DNA of 64,000 nucleotides from Solwaraspora sp. WMMD791 (lineage in GTDB: Bacteria > Actinomycetota > Actinomycetes > Mycobacteriales > Micromonosporaceae), in contig NZ_CP120737.1 in the NCBI RefSeq assembly GCF_029581195.1, forward strand, positions 3,139,001-3,203,000, read 5' to 3'. Below the pieces are notes generated by a model. It saw only the letters and a program-made list of their open reading frames with translations, searched no databases and was not told the DNA's origin. Positions 9,519-18,291 of this stretch are shown one piece after another. How positions within the stretch are numbered: the stretch's first letter is position 1; each line of letters begins with the position of its first letter. A program made the translations under genes and the position numbers.

Positions 9519-11372
9519 ATGGCGCAAGGCGAAGAAATCTTCACGCTCGACGGCGACACCCGGTCCGGGCCGGACTTCGAGCTGGCCCTGCGTGGGTATG
9601 AAAGAAGCCAGGTCAACAGGTACGTCGCCCGGACCGAGAACGAACTGGCCACCCTGGCTGCCGAGCGCGAACAGGCATACGTGCAGCTGCACACCCTGGC
9701 CGCGCAGATCGAGCAACTCCAGGCCGAGCTGACCGAGTCACGCCGCGAGGCGAGCTTCATCGACCAGGTGTCGTTCCGTCACCTCGGTCCCCGGGTCGAA
9801 CACATTCTCACCCTCGCCGAGGAGCAGGCCGACGAGATCCGGTTCCACGCCGCCGAGGAGATCAGCTCCCGCCGCGCCGAAGCCGAGCAGGTGCTGGCCG
9901 ACGCCCGGCAGCAGGCCGACACCGCCATCCGCGACTTCGAGTTGGCCCTCGCCGCCCGCCGGACCGAGGAGGAGAAGGCCAACGCCGCCCGCCGTGCCGA
10001 GGCCGAGGCGACCGTGGCCGCCGCCCGCGAGGAGGCCGAGAACCTGCGGATCGCGGCCGAGGCCGGCCTGACCGCCGCCCGCGAGGAGGCCGACCGCGTC
10101 GTCGCCACCGCCGGGCAACAGGCCGCCGACACGGTCCACGCGGCGCAACGGGAGGCCGACGAGACCATCAAGGCCGCGCAACGACAGGCCCGGGACACCG
10201 TCACCGCCGCGCAGGAACAGGCCGACACCACGGTCGCCACCGCACAGGAGAGCGCCGACCGTACGATGGCCGACGCCAGCGCCGAGGCGGAACGCCTGGT
10301 CACCCAGGCGCGGATGGAAGCCAGCCGGATGGTCACCGCCGCCCAGGAAGAGGCCACCAACCTGCGGGACGCCGCCGAAGCGGCGGTCGCGGCGGCCCGG
10401 CAGGAGGCCGAACGCATCCGTACGGAGGCCGAGGCGGCCGCCGACGCGGCCCGGCGCGAGGCCGCCGAGGCGGTCGAATCGGCGACCGAGTACGTCACCC
10501 GTACCCACGCCGAGACCGATGCCTTCGTCGCGCAGACCCGCTCCGAGCTCGACCAGGAGGTGACGGCCCGCCGCGACACCGTCGAAGCGGAGGTGACCGC
10601 GCTGCGTGCCGAGGTGCAGCAGGAGGTCGACCAGCGGCGCGCCACGATGGAGCAGGAGATCGGTGAGCTGCGCAGCACCGCCGAGCAGGAGGTGGAGCAG
10701 TGGCGCACCGCCGCGCAGGAGATCATCGCCAACCAGCGCGGCGAAGCCGAGGAGTACGCCACGCACCTGCGCTCGCGCGCCGAGGAGCAGGCGGTGACCA
10801 TCCGCCAGCAGGCCGAGGAGTATGCGTTGAGCACCCGGGGCAGCGCCGACGAACACGCCGCCAGCGTCCGACGGCTCTCCGAGGAACACGCGGCGATCGC
10901 CCAGCGGCAGCTGGCCAGCAGCCAGCAGCAGGTGGCGTCCGCGCAGCGTGAGGTGGTCGCCGCCGGCCAGCAGCTGACCGAGGTGCTGCAGGAGGTCGCC
11001 GAGGCCCAGCAGGCATTGGCCGACCTGCGGCACCAGATGGTGGTGACCCGGCAGGAGTCCGACGAGGCCCGCCGGACGCTCACCGCGGTCCAGGCCGAGC
11101 TGGCCGCCGAACAGCAACGGCTCGCCGGGATGCGTCAGGACGAGCCGGCGGCCGACGCTGCGTCGCCGAGCAAGCCGGCACCGGCACCGCAGGTCGCGAC
11201 GCCGGCGGTGCCGGTGGGCGCGGCAGCGGCGCAGGAGGCGGACGAGGAAGACACCGTGCCGGAGGATGCGCTGCCGGTCGACGCGGTACCCGCCGAGGCG
11301 GTGTCGGTCGAGCAGACCGCCGAGAAGGTCGCGGCGGGTGCCAGCGAGCCGGAGCGCCGGACCCACGCCTGA
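9519..11372 (+). CDS. Large coiled-coil polarity protein (Scy-like)
   Basis: The ATG at 9519, eight bases after GAGG, is chosen over the much longer open frame because protein-like sequence begins there (MAQGEEIFTLDGDTRSGPDF). The 617-residue product opens with the same DivIVA-like motif as the preceding gene (FELALRGYERSQVNRYVART), then an LGPRVEHILTLAEEQADEI segment, then about 420 residues of regular coiled coil rich in AxxEAE repeats. The tail (about 545-617) is acidic and Pro/Ala-rich. By analogy with Scy it may act as a scaffold for the tip-growth complex. It is shorter than Streptomyces Scy (over 1,000 residues), so equivalence is not certain. Confidence 0.78.
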   Translation: MAQGEEIFTLDGDTRSGPDFELALRGYERSQVNRYVARTENELATLAAEREQAYVQLHTLAAQIEQLQAELTESRREASFIDQVSFRHLGPRVEHILTLAEEQADEIRFHAAEEISSRRAEAEQVLADARQQADTAIRDFELALAARRTEEEKANAARRAEAEATVAAAREEAENLRIAAEAGLTAAREEADRVVATAGQQAADTVHAAQREADETIKAAQRQARDTVTAAQEQADTTVATAQESADRTMADASAEAERLVTQARMEASRMVTAAQEEATNLRDAAEAAVAAARQEAERIRTEAEAAADAARREAAEAVESATEYVTRTHAETDAFVAQTRSELDQEVTARRDTVEAEVTALRAEVQQEVDQRRATMEQEIGELRSTAEQEVEQWRTAAQEIIANQRGEAEEYATHLRSRAEEQAVTIRQQAEEYALSTRGSADEHAASVRRLSEEHAAIAQRQLASSQQQVASAQREVVAAGQQLTEVLQEVAEAQQALADLRHQMVVTRQESDEARRTLTAVQAELAAEQQRLAGMRQDEPAADAASPSKPAPAPQVATPAVPVGAAAAQEADEEDTVPEDALPVDAVPAEAVSVEQTAEKVAAGASEPERRTHA

Positions 11373-11406
11373 CCCGGCCGGCCGCCGGACTGCATATGAT
11401 CCTGCG

Positions 11407-12153
11407 GTGCCGACCGTCGACGACCCGGAGCCGGCCGGGCTGTGCTGGCTCACGCTGGTGGCGACCGACCGGGTCGCCGCGCTGCGCGACTTCGTCGCCG
11501 GCTGGTACGCCGACGTGCCGGCTCACCCGACTGCAACTGACGAGGCCGATCGGAGCGACGTCGCCGTACCGCCGCCGTTGCGCCAGTTCTACCGGGCCGC
11601 CGCCGGACGGGCGGTCGTGCACGGGGTGCAGAACGTCATCCGGCCGGTCGACCGGCTGGTCCCGGACGCCGACGGCTGGGTGAGCTTCGCCGACGAGAAC
11701 CAGGGCGCGTTCACCCTGCGGTACCGGCCAGGAGCCGTCGACCCGCCGGTGCGGTGCGACGACGGACGTACGGCAGGCGACGAGGCCGAGCCGCTGAGCG
11801 GCGTACTGCTGCAGTTCGTGCTCTCGGAGGCGGCGGTCGGCGCACCGGTCGGCGGATTCGGCTGGCTCGGACCGACCGCGCTGGGCCGGCTGACCTCTGC
11901 GCTGCGTACGGTGCCGCTCGCCCCGGCCGGTTGGCTCGGCGGACCGGTCAGCCTCCACGTCGGACCCGGCCTGGTGGTCGCCGTGGCGGCCGCCGACTCC
12001 GACGGCGACCACCACGTGTTCGTCGGTGCCCGCCACCGGCCGGCGTTGGACCGACTTCGCCCGCTCGACCTGCCGTGGGAGGAGCTCGACGCCCCGACAC
12101 CCACGGAACAGAACGACGCGGCCCGAGGTACGGCCGGGGTCACTCCTCGGTGA
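11407..12153 (+). CDS. SMI1/KNR4 (SUKH)-like protein
   Basis: The GTG at 11407 begins VPTVDDPEPAGLCWLTLVAT; earlier codons in the frame are Arg/Pro-rich and unlikely to be translated. The 248-residue product has features of SUKH-fold proteins: PPLRQFYRAAAG near residue 55, WVSFADENQGAFTLRY at about 97-112, then DPPVRC and a PLSGVLLQFVLSEA helix. SUKH proteins in bacteria are often immunity proteins against contact-dependent toxins, but many are solitary with unknown roles. No toxin gene is adjacent. Its last 14 bases overlap the convergent acyltransferase gene. The family call rests on motif resemblance only. Confidence 0.55.
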   Translation: MPTVDDPEPAGLCWLTLVATDRVAALRDFVAGWYADVPAHPTATDEADRSDVAVPPPLRQFYRAAAGRAVVHGVQNVIRPVDRLVPDADGWVSFADENQGAFTLRYRPGAVDPPVRCDDGRTAGDEAEPLSGVLLQFVLSEAAVGAPVGGFGWLGPTALGRLTSALRTVPLAPAGWLGGPVSLHVGPGLVVAVAAADSDGDHHVFVGARHRPALDRLRPLDLPWEELDAPTPTEQNDAARGTAGVTPR

Positions 12154-12784
12154 GCAGCCCGTCGTGTTCGACGTAGCGCTGCCCGGTCCGGGGGCAGACG
12201 AACCGGCCGGCACCGTCGGCGACCAGCGGTACGCCGGCCCGCCCGACCCAGCCGACCCGGCGCGCCGGCACCCCCACGACCAGCGCGAAGTCCGGTACGT
12301 CGCGGGTGACCACGGCACCGGCGGCGACGGTCGCCCAGCGGCCGATGTGCACCGGGGCGACGCAGACCGCCCGGGCACCGATCGCCGCACCGGTGCCGAC
12401 GGTGACGCCGACCGCAGTCCAGTCGTCGCCGGTCTTCAGCCGCCCGTCCGGGGTGACGGCGCGGGGGTACTCGTCGTTGGTGAGTACCGCCGCCGGGCCG
12501 ACGAACACCCCGTCGTCGAGCTGCGCCGGCTCGTACACCAGGGCGTAGTTCTGCAGTTTCACGTTGTCGCCCAGGCGGACCCCCGGCCCGACGTACGCCC
12601 CCCGGCCGATGATGCAGTCGCGGCCCACCCTCGCGTCCTCGCGGATCTGGGCCAGGTGCCAGACACGGGTGCCGGCACCGATGCGTGCCGCGTCGGCCAC
12701 GTCGGCGGAACCGGCGACGGTGACGCCCGGGTGTGGCCCGGAGCCGGCGTCGGCGGCGTCCCGGTCTGGTGTGGTGGCGGCCAT
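12140..12784 (-). CDS. Left-handed beta-helix N-acetyltransferase (WlbB/WbpD-like)
   Basis: A 214-residue hexapeptide-repeat transferase. Repeats run from about residue 20 to 180, with the subgroup hallmark RVWHLAQIREDARVGRDCII, KLQNYALVYEPAQLDDGVFVG and a TNDEYPRA loop. This pattern belongs to enzymes that acetylate the 3-amino group of UDP-2-acetamido-3-amino-2,3-dideoxy-hexuronic acids (WlbB/WbpD). That fits the dehydrogenase and aminotransferases encoded divergently next door. The C-terminal 25 residues include VCPRTGQRYVEHDG. The ATG has a GGGAGGA site about 10 bases upstream. It is the only minus-strand gene of the sugar block. Confidence 0.82.
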   Translation of the reverse strand: MAATTPDRDAADAGSGPHPGVTVAGSADVADAARIGAGTRVWHLAQIREDARVGRDCIIGRGAYVGPGVRLGDNVKLQNYALVYEPAQLDDGVFVGPAAVLTNDEYPRAVTPDGRLKTGDDWTAVGVTVGTGAAIGARAVCVAPVHIGRWATVAAGAVVTRDVPDFALVVGVPARRVGWVGRAGVPLVADGAGRFVCPRTGQRYVEHDGLLTEE

Positions 12785-13163
12785 CAGCAGCGATCCTCCC
12801 TGGTCACCGGCAGTCTGTCAGAGCTGCCGGAGGTGCGGCGCACACGGTAGGCGCTCGCCGCCGCCACCGATGTCGGGAACCTGACCCTGCAGCCGGGCAC
12901 AGCCCGAGGATCCGAGCGCGAGGGGACCGACTCTCCGGGCCGGCACTGGCCGACAGGCGGGCCCGGGTCGCCGAAGGTACCTCGTGACCTCCCGGTTGTG
13001 CCGGGTTTACGTCACAGCGCTAGCGTCGGGCCGGCAACGCTCGGTAGCTTCGCCGACGGACCCTCTCCGCCGGGCCGGCCGGTGGGCTGCGCACACGCCC
13101 TTCGGTGGCCCGGGTCTCCCGGCCGTGTCCGGGTCAGCATGCCCCCCGACGAAATGGACATCC
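12785..13163. other. Divergent intergenic region of the sugar-nucleotide genes
   Basis: Between the minus-strand acyltransferase and the plus-strand dehydrogenase no gene is supported. The minus side carries a ribosome site (GGGAGGA) near 12795. No convincing promoter pair or long inverted repeat was found by eye; an 8-bp palindrome CGCTAGCG near 13018-13025 is too short to call. Confidence 0.3.
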
Positions 13164-14237
13164 GTGACTCATCCGCCTGCCACGCCGGACGAGCCCATCG
13201 GCGTAGCCGTCATCGGCGCCGGCTACTGGGGCCCCAACCTGGTCCGCAACTTCATGTCCAGCCCGGCGTTCCGGCTGCGCTGGCTCTGTGACCTCGATCT
13301 CGGCCGGGCCCGTACGGTGCTCGGCGACTACTCCACGATCGGCGCGACCGACGACCTGGCGCAGGTGCTCGCCGACGACGCGGTACGGGCCGTGGCGATC
13401 GCCACGCCCGCCGGCACCCACCTCGACGTCGCGTCCGCCGCGCTGCGCGCCGGCAAGCACGTGCTGGTCGAGAAGCCGCTCGCCGCCAACCACGCCGACG
13501 GCGCCGCCCTGGTCGCCGAGGCCGAGCAGCGCGGTCTGACGTTGATGTGCGACCACACCTACTGCTACACCCCGGCGGTGCTGCGGATCCGCGAGATGCT
13601 GCACGCCGGTGACCTGGGTGAGCTGCACTACCTCGACTCGGTACGGATCAACCTGGGCCTGGTGCAGCGCGACATCGACGTGATCTGGGACCTCGCCCCG
13701 CACGACCTGTCGATCCTCGATTTCATCCTGCCGCCGGGGGTACGCCCGGTGGCGGTCGCGGCGCACGGCGCCGACGGCATCGGCGCCGGCCGGGCCTGCG
13801 TGGCGTACCTCACGCTACGGCTGAGCACCGGTGCCATCGCCCACGTGCACGTCAACTGGCTCTCCCCGGTCAAGATCCGCACCACGATCGTCGGCGGGTC
13901 CAAGCGCACCCTGGTCTGGGACGACCTGAACCCGGGCCAGCGGCTGGCCCTGTTCGACCGGGGCGTCGACGTCGCCACCTCCGACGAGCTCGGCTCCGAG
14001 GCGCGCCGCGACATGCTGGTGTCGTACCGCTCCGGCGATATGGTCGCTCCGGCGCTGACCGAACGGGAAGCGCTGCGCACCATGGTCGAGGAGTACGCCC
14101 GCGCCATCCGTACCGGCACCCCCGCCCTCACCGACGGCCGCTCCGGCCTGCGGGTGCTGGCCATCCTGGAAGCCGCCACCCGCAGCCTCGCCGCCGGCGG
14201 CACGATGATCCCGCTGGACGAGGAGTCCGCCGCATGA
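13164..14237 (+). CDS. Gfo/Idh/MocA-family sugar-nucleotide dehydrogenase
   Basis: The GTG at 13164 gives 357 residues with the Rossmann motif VIGAGYWGPN right after a ten-residue leader; the open frame extends upstream but in non-conserved sequence. EKPLAANHADG (103-113) is the family catalytic-lysine motif, and DHTYCYTPAVLRIREML and WDLAPHDLSILDF follow. Members close to this type oxidise the 3-position of UDP-HexNAc or its uronic acid, making the 3-keto sugar that a DegT aminotransferase aminates. Its stop overlaps the next start (ATGA), starting a five-gene translationally coupled operon. Confidence 0.85.
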   Translation: MTHPPATPDEPIGVAVIGAGYWGPNLVRNFMSSPAFRLRWLCDLDLGRARTVLGDYSTIGATDDLAQVLADDAVRAVAIATPAGTHLDVASAALRAGKHVLVEKPLAANHADGAALVAEAEQRGLTLMCDHTYCYTPAVLRIREMLHAGDLGELHYLDSVRINLGLVQRDIDVIWDLAPHDLSILDFILPPGVRPVAVAAHGADGIGAGRACVAYLTLRLSTGAIAHVHVNWLSPVKIRTTIVGGSKRTLVWDDLNPGQRLALFDRGVDVATSDELGSEARRDMLVSYRSGDMVAPALTEREALRTMVEEYARAIRTGTPALTDGRSGLRVLAILEAATRSLAAGGTMIPLDEESAA

Positions 14238-15277
14238 CCGCCGCATCCTCCGCCGCCACCGCCCCGGCGGTCGACCTGGCCAACGCCACCGTCCTGGTGA
14301 CCGGCGGTGCCGGCTTCATCGGCTCGCACCTGGCCGAGCATCTCGTCTGTCTCGGGGCACGGGTCGTGGTGCTGGACAACTTCCGCAACGGCACCCGGGA
14401 GAATCTGGCGTTCCCCGGTGCGGAGTCGATGCGGGTGATCGAGGGCGACATCTGCGACCCGCAGACCTGTGTCGACGCGATGACCGGTGTCGACGTCGTC
14501 TTCCACCTGGCCTGTCTCGGGGTACGCCACTCGCTGCACAGCCCGGTGGAGAACCACCAGGTCAACGCCCTCGGCACGCTCAACGTGCTGGAGGCGGCGC
14601 GGGCCGCCCAGGTGTCCCGGCTGCTGTACGTGTCGACCTCGGAGATCTACGGCCGGGCACTGGAGTTCCCGATCACCGAGGAGACCACCCCCTGGCCGTT
14701 GACCGTCTACGGCAGCAGCAAACTCGCCGGCGAGCACTACGCCCGCTCGTACCTGGAGTGCTGGGGGCTGCCGGTGGTCTGCGTCCGGCCGTTCAACAAC
14801 TACGGGCCGCGCTCGCACTTCGAGGGCGACTCCGGCGAGGTGATCCCCCGGTTCATCCTGCGGGCGCTGGCCGGGCAGCCGCCGGTGGTCTTCGGCGACG
14901 GCGGCGTCACCCGGGACTTCCTCTACGTGAAGGACTGCGTCGAGACGCTGGCCCGGGTCGCCGAGTCGACCGAACTGGTCGGCGAGGTGGTCAACCTCGG
15001 GTACGGCGAGGAGCTGACCATCGGCCTGCTGGCCGAGACCGTGCTGGCCGCCGTCGGCCGTACCGACCTGCGGCCGGTCTTCGAGGCACCGCGCCCGGCC
15101 GACGTGCCCCGGCTGTGGGTGGACACCTCCAAGCTGCGCAAGACCATCGACTTCGCGCCCCGGGTGTCGCTGGCCGAGGGGATCGGCCACACCCTCGAGT
15201 ACTTCCAGCGGTTGCTGCGCGAGCAGCCCGGTGCGCTGGAGCGGATGCAGACGAAGAACTGGAGCCAGCCGGCATGA
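14234..15277 (+). CDS. NAD-dependent epimerase/dehydratase (extended SDR)
   Basis: A 347-residue extended SDR acting on a nucleotide sugar. It has TGGAGFIGSHLAEHL (23-37) for NAD binding, an Asp-initiated DNFRNGTRENL, VSTSEIYG, and the catalytic YGSSK (Tyr159, Lys163). PFNNYGPRSH and GVTRDFLYVKDC are typical of UDP-glucose 4-epimerase or dehydratase relatives; the precise reaction (epimerase or 4,6-dehydratase) is not settled by these motifs. Start and stop both overlap neighbours by four bases, so it is co-translated with the dehydrogenase and the aminotransferase. Confidence 0.85.
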   Translation: MTAASSAATAPAVDLANATVLVTGGAGFIGSHLAEHLVCLGARVVVLDNFRNGTRENLAFPGAESMRVIEGDICDPQTCVDAMTGVDVVFHLACLGVRHSLHSPVENHQVNALGTLNVLEAARAAQVSRLLYVSTSEIYGRALEFPITEETTPWPLTVYGSSKLAGEHYARSYLECWGLPVVCVRPFNNYGPRSHFEGDSGEVIPRFILRALAGQPPVVFGDGGVTRDFLYVKDCVETLARVAESTELVGEVVNLGYGEELTIGLLAETVLAAVGRTDLRPVFEAPRPADVPRLWVDTSKLRKTIDFAPRVSLAEGIGHTLEYFQRLLREQPGALERMQTKNWSQPA

Positions 15278-16422
15278 GCGAAACCGGTCCCCGCCGCATC
15301 CAGGTGATGCTGCCGATGCTCGGCGAGGAGGAGGAGCAGGCCGCCGCCGCGGCGATCCGCTCCGGCTGGGTGGCCCAGGGCCCCCGGGTGGCGCAGTTCG
15401 AACGCGAGTTCGCCGCCGCCGTCGGCGCCGACCACGGGGTCGCGGTCAGCTCCTGCACCACCGCACTGCACCTGGCGCTGGTGCTGCACGGCGTCGGCCC
15501 CGGCGACGAGGTCGTCGTGCCGTCGCTGTCGTTCATCGCCACCGCCAACGCGGTCCGCCACGCCGGTGCCGAGCCGGTCTTCGCCGACGTCGACCTGGCC
15601 ACCGGGAACCTGACCGTCGAGACGGTCGAGGCGGTCCGCACGCCGCGTACCCGGGCGGTGATCGCGGTCCACCAGGGCGGCGTGCCGTTCGACACGGTCG
15701 CGCTGCGTACGGCGGCCGCCGGCTGGGGCGTACCGCTGATCGAGGACGCCGCCTGCGCGGCCGGTTCCCGCGCGTACGGGCAGCCGGTGGGTGCCGGCGC
15801 GGCGATCTCGGCCTGGTCGTTCCACCCCCGCAAGGTGATCACCACCGGGGAGGGCGGCATGCTGACGCTGGACGACGCCGACGGTGCCGTCCGGCTGCGC
15901 CGGCTGCGCGAACACGGGATGAACGTCTCCGCCGCCGACCGGCACGCCAGCACCCAGCCGGTGCTGGAGGCGTACCTGGAGCCGGCGTTCAACTACCGAA
16001 TGACCGACATCCAGGCCGCGGTCGGCCTGGTCCAGGTGGGCCGGCTACCCGGTCTCATCGCCGGCCGCCGGGCGCTGGCCGCCCGCTACCACGCGCTGCT
16101 GGCCGACATCGACGGGCTGGTGCCGGTGGTCGACCCGGCGTACGGCGAGACCAGCTACCAGTCGTTCTGGGTGCGCATCGACCCGGCGTACGGGGTGGCC
16201 CGCGACGACGTACTGGCCGGGTTGGCCGACGCCGGGGTCTCCGCGCGGCGCGGCATCATGGCCGCCCACCTGGAGCCGGCGTACGCCCACCTCACCCCGG
16301 CCCCGCTGCCGGTGACCGAGCGGCTGACCCGCGACTCGCTGATCCTGCCGCTGCATCACGCACTCACCGAGGCCGACCAGGACCACATCGTCGCGGTGCT
16401 GCGCAAACTGGCCGGGCGATGA
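15274..16422 (+). CDS. DegT/DnrJ/EryC1/StrS aminotransferase (first copy)
   Basis: This 382-residue PLP enzyme transfers an amino group from glutamate to a keto sugar nucleotide. SSCTTALHLALVLHG (59-73) binds the phosphate, IEDAACAAGS holds the Asp that contacts the PLP nitrogen, and K187 in WSFHPRKVITTGEGGML is the Schiff-base lysine. The start at 15274 overlaps the previous stop as ATGA. The SFHPRKVITTGEGG version of the motif is typical of enzymes aminating the 4-keto position (PseC/PglE-like), whereas the second copy downstream has the other common form, so the two probably act at different carbons (inference). Confidence 0.88.
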   Translation: MSETGPRRIQVMLPMLGEEEEQAAAAAIRSGWVAQGPRVAQFEREFAAAVGADHGVAVSSCTTALHLALVLHGVGPGDEVVVPSLSFIATANAVRHAGAEPVFADVDLATGNLTVETVEAVRTPRTRAVIAVHQGGVPFDTVALRTAAAGWGVPLIEDAACAAGSRAYGQPVGAGAAISAWSFHPRKVITTGEGGMLTLDDADGAVRLRRLREHGMNVSAADRHASTQPVLEAYLEPAFNYRMTDIQAAVGLVQVGRLPGLIAGRRALAARYHALLADIDGLVPVVDPAYGETSYQSFWVRIDPAYGVARDDVLAGLADAGVSARRGIMAAHLEPAYAHLTPAPLPVTERLTRDSLILPLHHALTEADQDHIVAVLRKLAGR

Positions 16423-17150
16423 GGGACCTGCTGATCGTCGGTGCCGGCGGTTTCGCCCGGGAGACCGCCGCCGCCGTCGCGGCGGTCAACGCGGTGACGC
16501 CGACCTGGCGGCTGCGGGGCTTCCTCGACGACGACCCGGCGCTGCACGGCACCCGGCGGGTCGACGTACCGGTGATCGGCGGCACCGACCTGGTCGCCGA
16601 GCTGGCTGACGCGGCCGTGGTGGTCTGCGTCGGCAACCCCCGGAACTACCGGTCCCGGCAGCGGCTGGTCGACCGGTTCGGCCTGCCTGAGCAGCGGTAC
16701 GCCACCATCGTGCACCCGAGCGCCCGGGTCGGGGTCGGCTGCACCGTCGGCGCGGGCAGCGTGCTGCTGGCCGGGGTGGACCTGACCGCCGACGTCGCCG
16801 TCGGCGCGCACGTCGCGGTGATGCCGCAGGTGGTGCTGACCCACGACACGGTGATCGGGCCGTACGCCACGATCGCCTCCGGGGTGCGCCTCGGCGGCGG
16901 GGCGCGCCTCGGCGACGGCGTCTACGTCGGTGCCGGCGCGCTGCTGCGCGACGGTGTCTCCGTCGGTGCCTGGTCGCAGCTGGGCATGGGCGCGGTGGTG
17001 CTGCGCGACGTGCCCGCCGGTGAGGTGTGGGTCGGCGCGCCGGCCCGTTTCCTGCGCCCGGCCCACGGTCCGGCCGATCGCCCGGCCCACGGTCGCGTCG
17101 ACCGCCCGGCCGACCGAACGAACGAGTCCCAGTTGAGGAGTCCCGCGTGA
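16419..17150 (+). CDS. PglD/NeuD-like sugar O/N-acyltransferase
   Basis: A 243-residue transferase with the two-domain PglD plan: an N-terminal Rossmann-like nucleotide-sugar domain beginning DLLIVGAGGFARETAAAV, then a left-handed beta helix from about residue 95 (HPSARVGVGCTVGAGSVLL) with the catalytic His region VVLTHDTVIGPYATIASGV. Such enzymes acetylate the amine placed on the sugar by the preceding aminotransferase, here the gene directly upstream with ATGA overlap. The last 30 residues are a repetitive Pro/Arg/His-rich tail (HGPADRPAHGRVDRPADR) with no known role. A GTGA overlap couples it to the next gene. Confidence 0.85.
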   Translation: MRDLLIVGAGGFARETAAAVAAVNAVTPTWRLRGFLDDDPALHGTRRVDVPVIGGTDLVAELADAAVVVCVGNPRNYRSRQRLVDRFGLPEQRYATIVHPSARVGVGCTVGAGSVLLAGVDLTADVAVGAHVAVMPQVVLTHDTVIGPYATIASGVRLGGGARLGDGVYVGAGALLRDGVSVGAWSQLGMGAVVLRDVPAGEVWVGAPARFLRPAHGPADRPAHGRVDRPADRTNESQLRSPA

Positions 17151-18277
17151 GCAGCATCCCCCTCGTCGACCTGGCCGCCGCCCACGCCGAAGTGGCCGAG
17201 GAGGTCGACGCCGGCTTCAAACGGGTCATCGCCGGCACCGCGTTCATCGGCGGTGCCGAGGTCGCCGCCTTCGAGGCCGAGTACGCCGCATTCAGCGGCG
17301 TAGCGCACTGCGTCGGCGTGGCCAACGGCACCGACGCGCTGGAGCTGGCCCTGCGGGCGGTCGGGGTCGGGCCGGGCAGTGAGGTGATCCTGCCGGCCAA
17401 CACGTTCATCGCCACCGCCGAGGCCGTCGCCCGGGCCGGTGCCCGGGTGGTGCTGGTCGACTGCGATCCGGCGACGTACCTGATCGACGTCGACGCCGCG
17501 CTGGCCGCGGTCACCCCGGCGACCCGGGCGATCGCCCCGGTGCACCTGTACGGCCAGCTCGCCGACGTGCCCCGGCTGCGGGCCGGGCTCGCCAGCGTCT
17601 CCGCCACCGGGCAGGAGATCGCGATCGTCGAGGACGCCGCGCAGTGCCAGGGCGCCACCCGCCACGGCGTCGGCGCTGGTGCCGACGGGATCGCCGCCAC
17701 CAGCTTCTACCCGGGCAAGAACCTCGGCGCGTACGGCGACGCCGGGGCGGTGGTCACCGCCGACGCCGGACTCGCCGCCGACGTCCGGCGGATGTCGGCG
17801 CACGGCAGTGTCCGCAAGTACGTCCACGAGGTGGTCGGCTTCAACAGCCGCCTCGACGGGCTGCAGGCCGTGGTGCTGCGGGCCAAGCTTGCCCGGCTGG
17901 CCAGCGGCAACGACCGGCGCCGGGCGATCGCGGCCCGCTACGACACGCTGCTGGCCGACCTCGACGTGGTCCGCCCGGTGACGCTGGCCGGCAACGTGCA
18001 CGTCTGGCACATCTACTGCGTCCGGGTGCCCGGTGGGGCGCAGCGTCGCGACGCGGTCCTGGCCGCGATGAACGCGGCCGGAATCGGTGCCGCCATCCAC
18101 TACCCGGTGCCGGTGCACCTGACGCCGGCCTTCGCCGACCTCGGCTACCCGGCCGGGTCGTTCCCGCACGCCGAGTCGACCGCCCCGCAGCTGCTGTCGC
18201 TGCCGATCTACCCGCAGCTGACCGCGGCGCAGCAGGACCGGGTCGTCGAGGTGCTGGCCGCCGCGCTGGCAGCCTGA
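17147..18277 (+). CDS. DegT/DnrJ/EryC1/StrS aminotransferase (second copy, WbpE/WlbC-like)
   Basis: A 376-residue PLP aminotransferase starting at a GTG that overlaps the previous stop; TTGAGGAG upstream is a good ribosome site. It opens with IPLVDLAAAHAEVAEEV and carries FIGGAEVAAFEAEYAAF, GVANGTDALELALRA (57-71), VEDAAQCQGA and K191 in SFYPGKNLGAYGDAGAV. This form matches the 3-amino-transferring WbpE/WlbC/DesV/TylB group. With the Gfo/Idh/MocA dehydrogenase and the WlbB-like acetyltransferase it would complete 3-acetamido sugar formation. It ends the tightly coupled run; the transporter begins 14 bases later. Confidence 0.87.
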   Translation: MSSIPLVDLAAAHAEVAEEVDAGFKRVIAGTAFIGGAEVAAFEAEYAAFSGVAHCVGVANGTDALELALRAVGVGPGSEVILPANTFIATAEAVARAGARVVLVDCDPATYLIDVDAALAAVTPATRAIAPVHLYGQLADVPRLRAGLASVSATGQEIAIVEDAAQCQGATRHGVGAGADGIAATSFYPGKNLGAYGDAGAVVTADAGLAADVRRMSAHGSVRKYVHEVVGFNSRLDGLQAVVLRAKLARLASGNDRRRAIAARYDTLLADLDVVRPVTLAGNVHVWHIYCVRVPGGAQRRDAVLAAMNAAGIGAAIHYPVPVHLTPAFADLGYPAGSFPHAESTAPQLLSLPIYPQLTAAQQDRVVEVLAAALAA

Positions 18278-18291
18278 ACGGTTCACCGACC

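Noticed and set aside
8329-11453. Very long minus-strand open frames across the two coiled-coil genes (up to 571 codons)
   Set aside because: Repetitive GC-rich codons of the plus-strand coiled coils leave other frames open; their products are Leu/Gly/Arg or Ser/Arg low-complexity and lack any motif.
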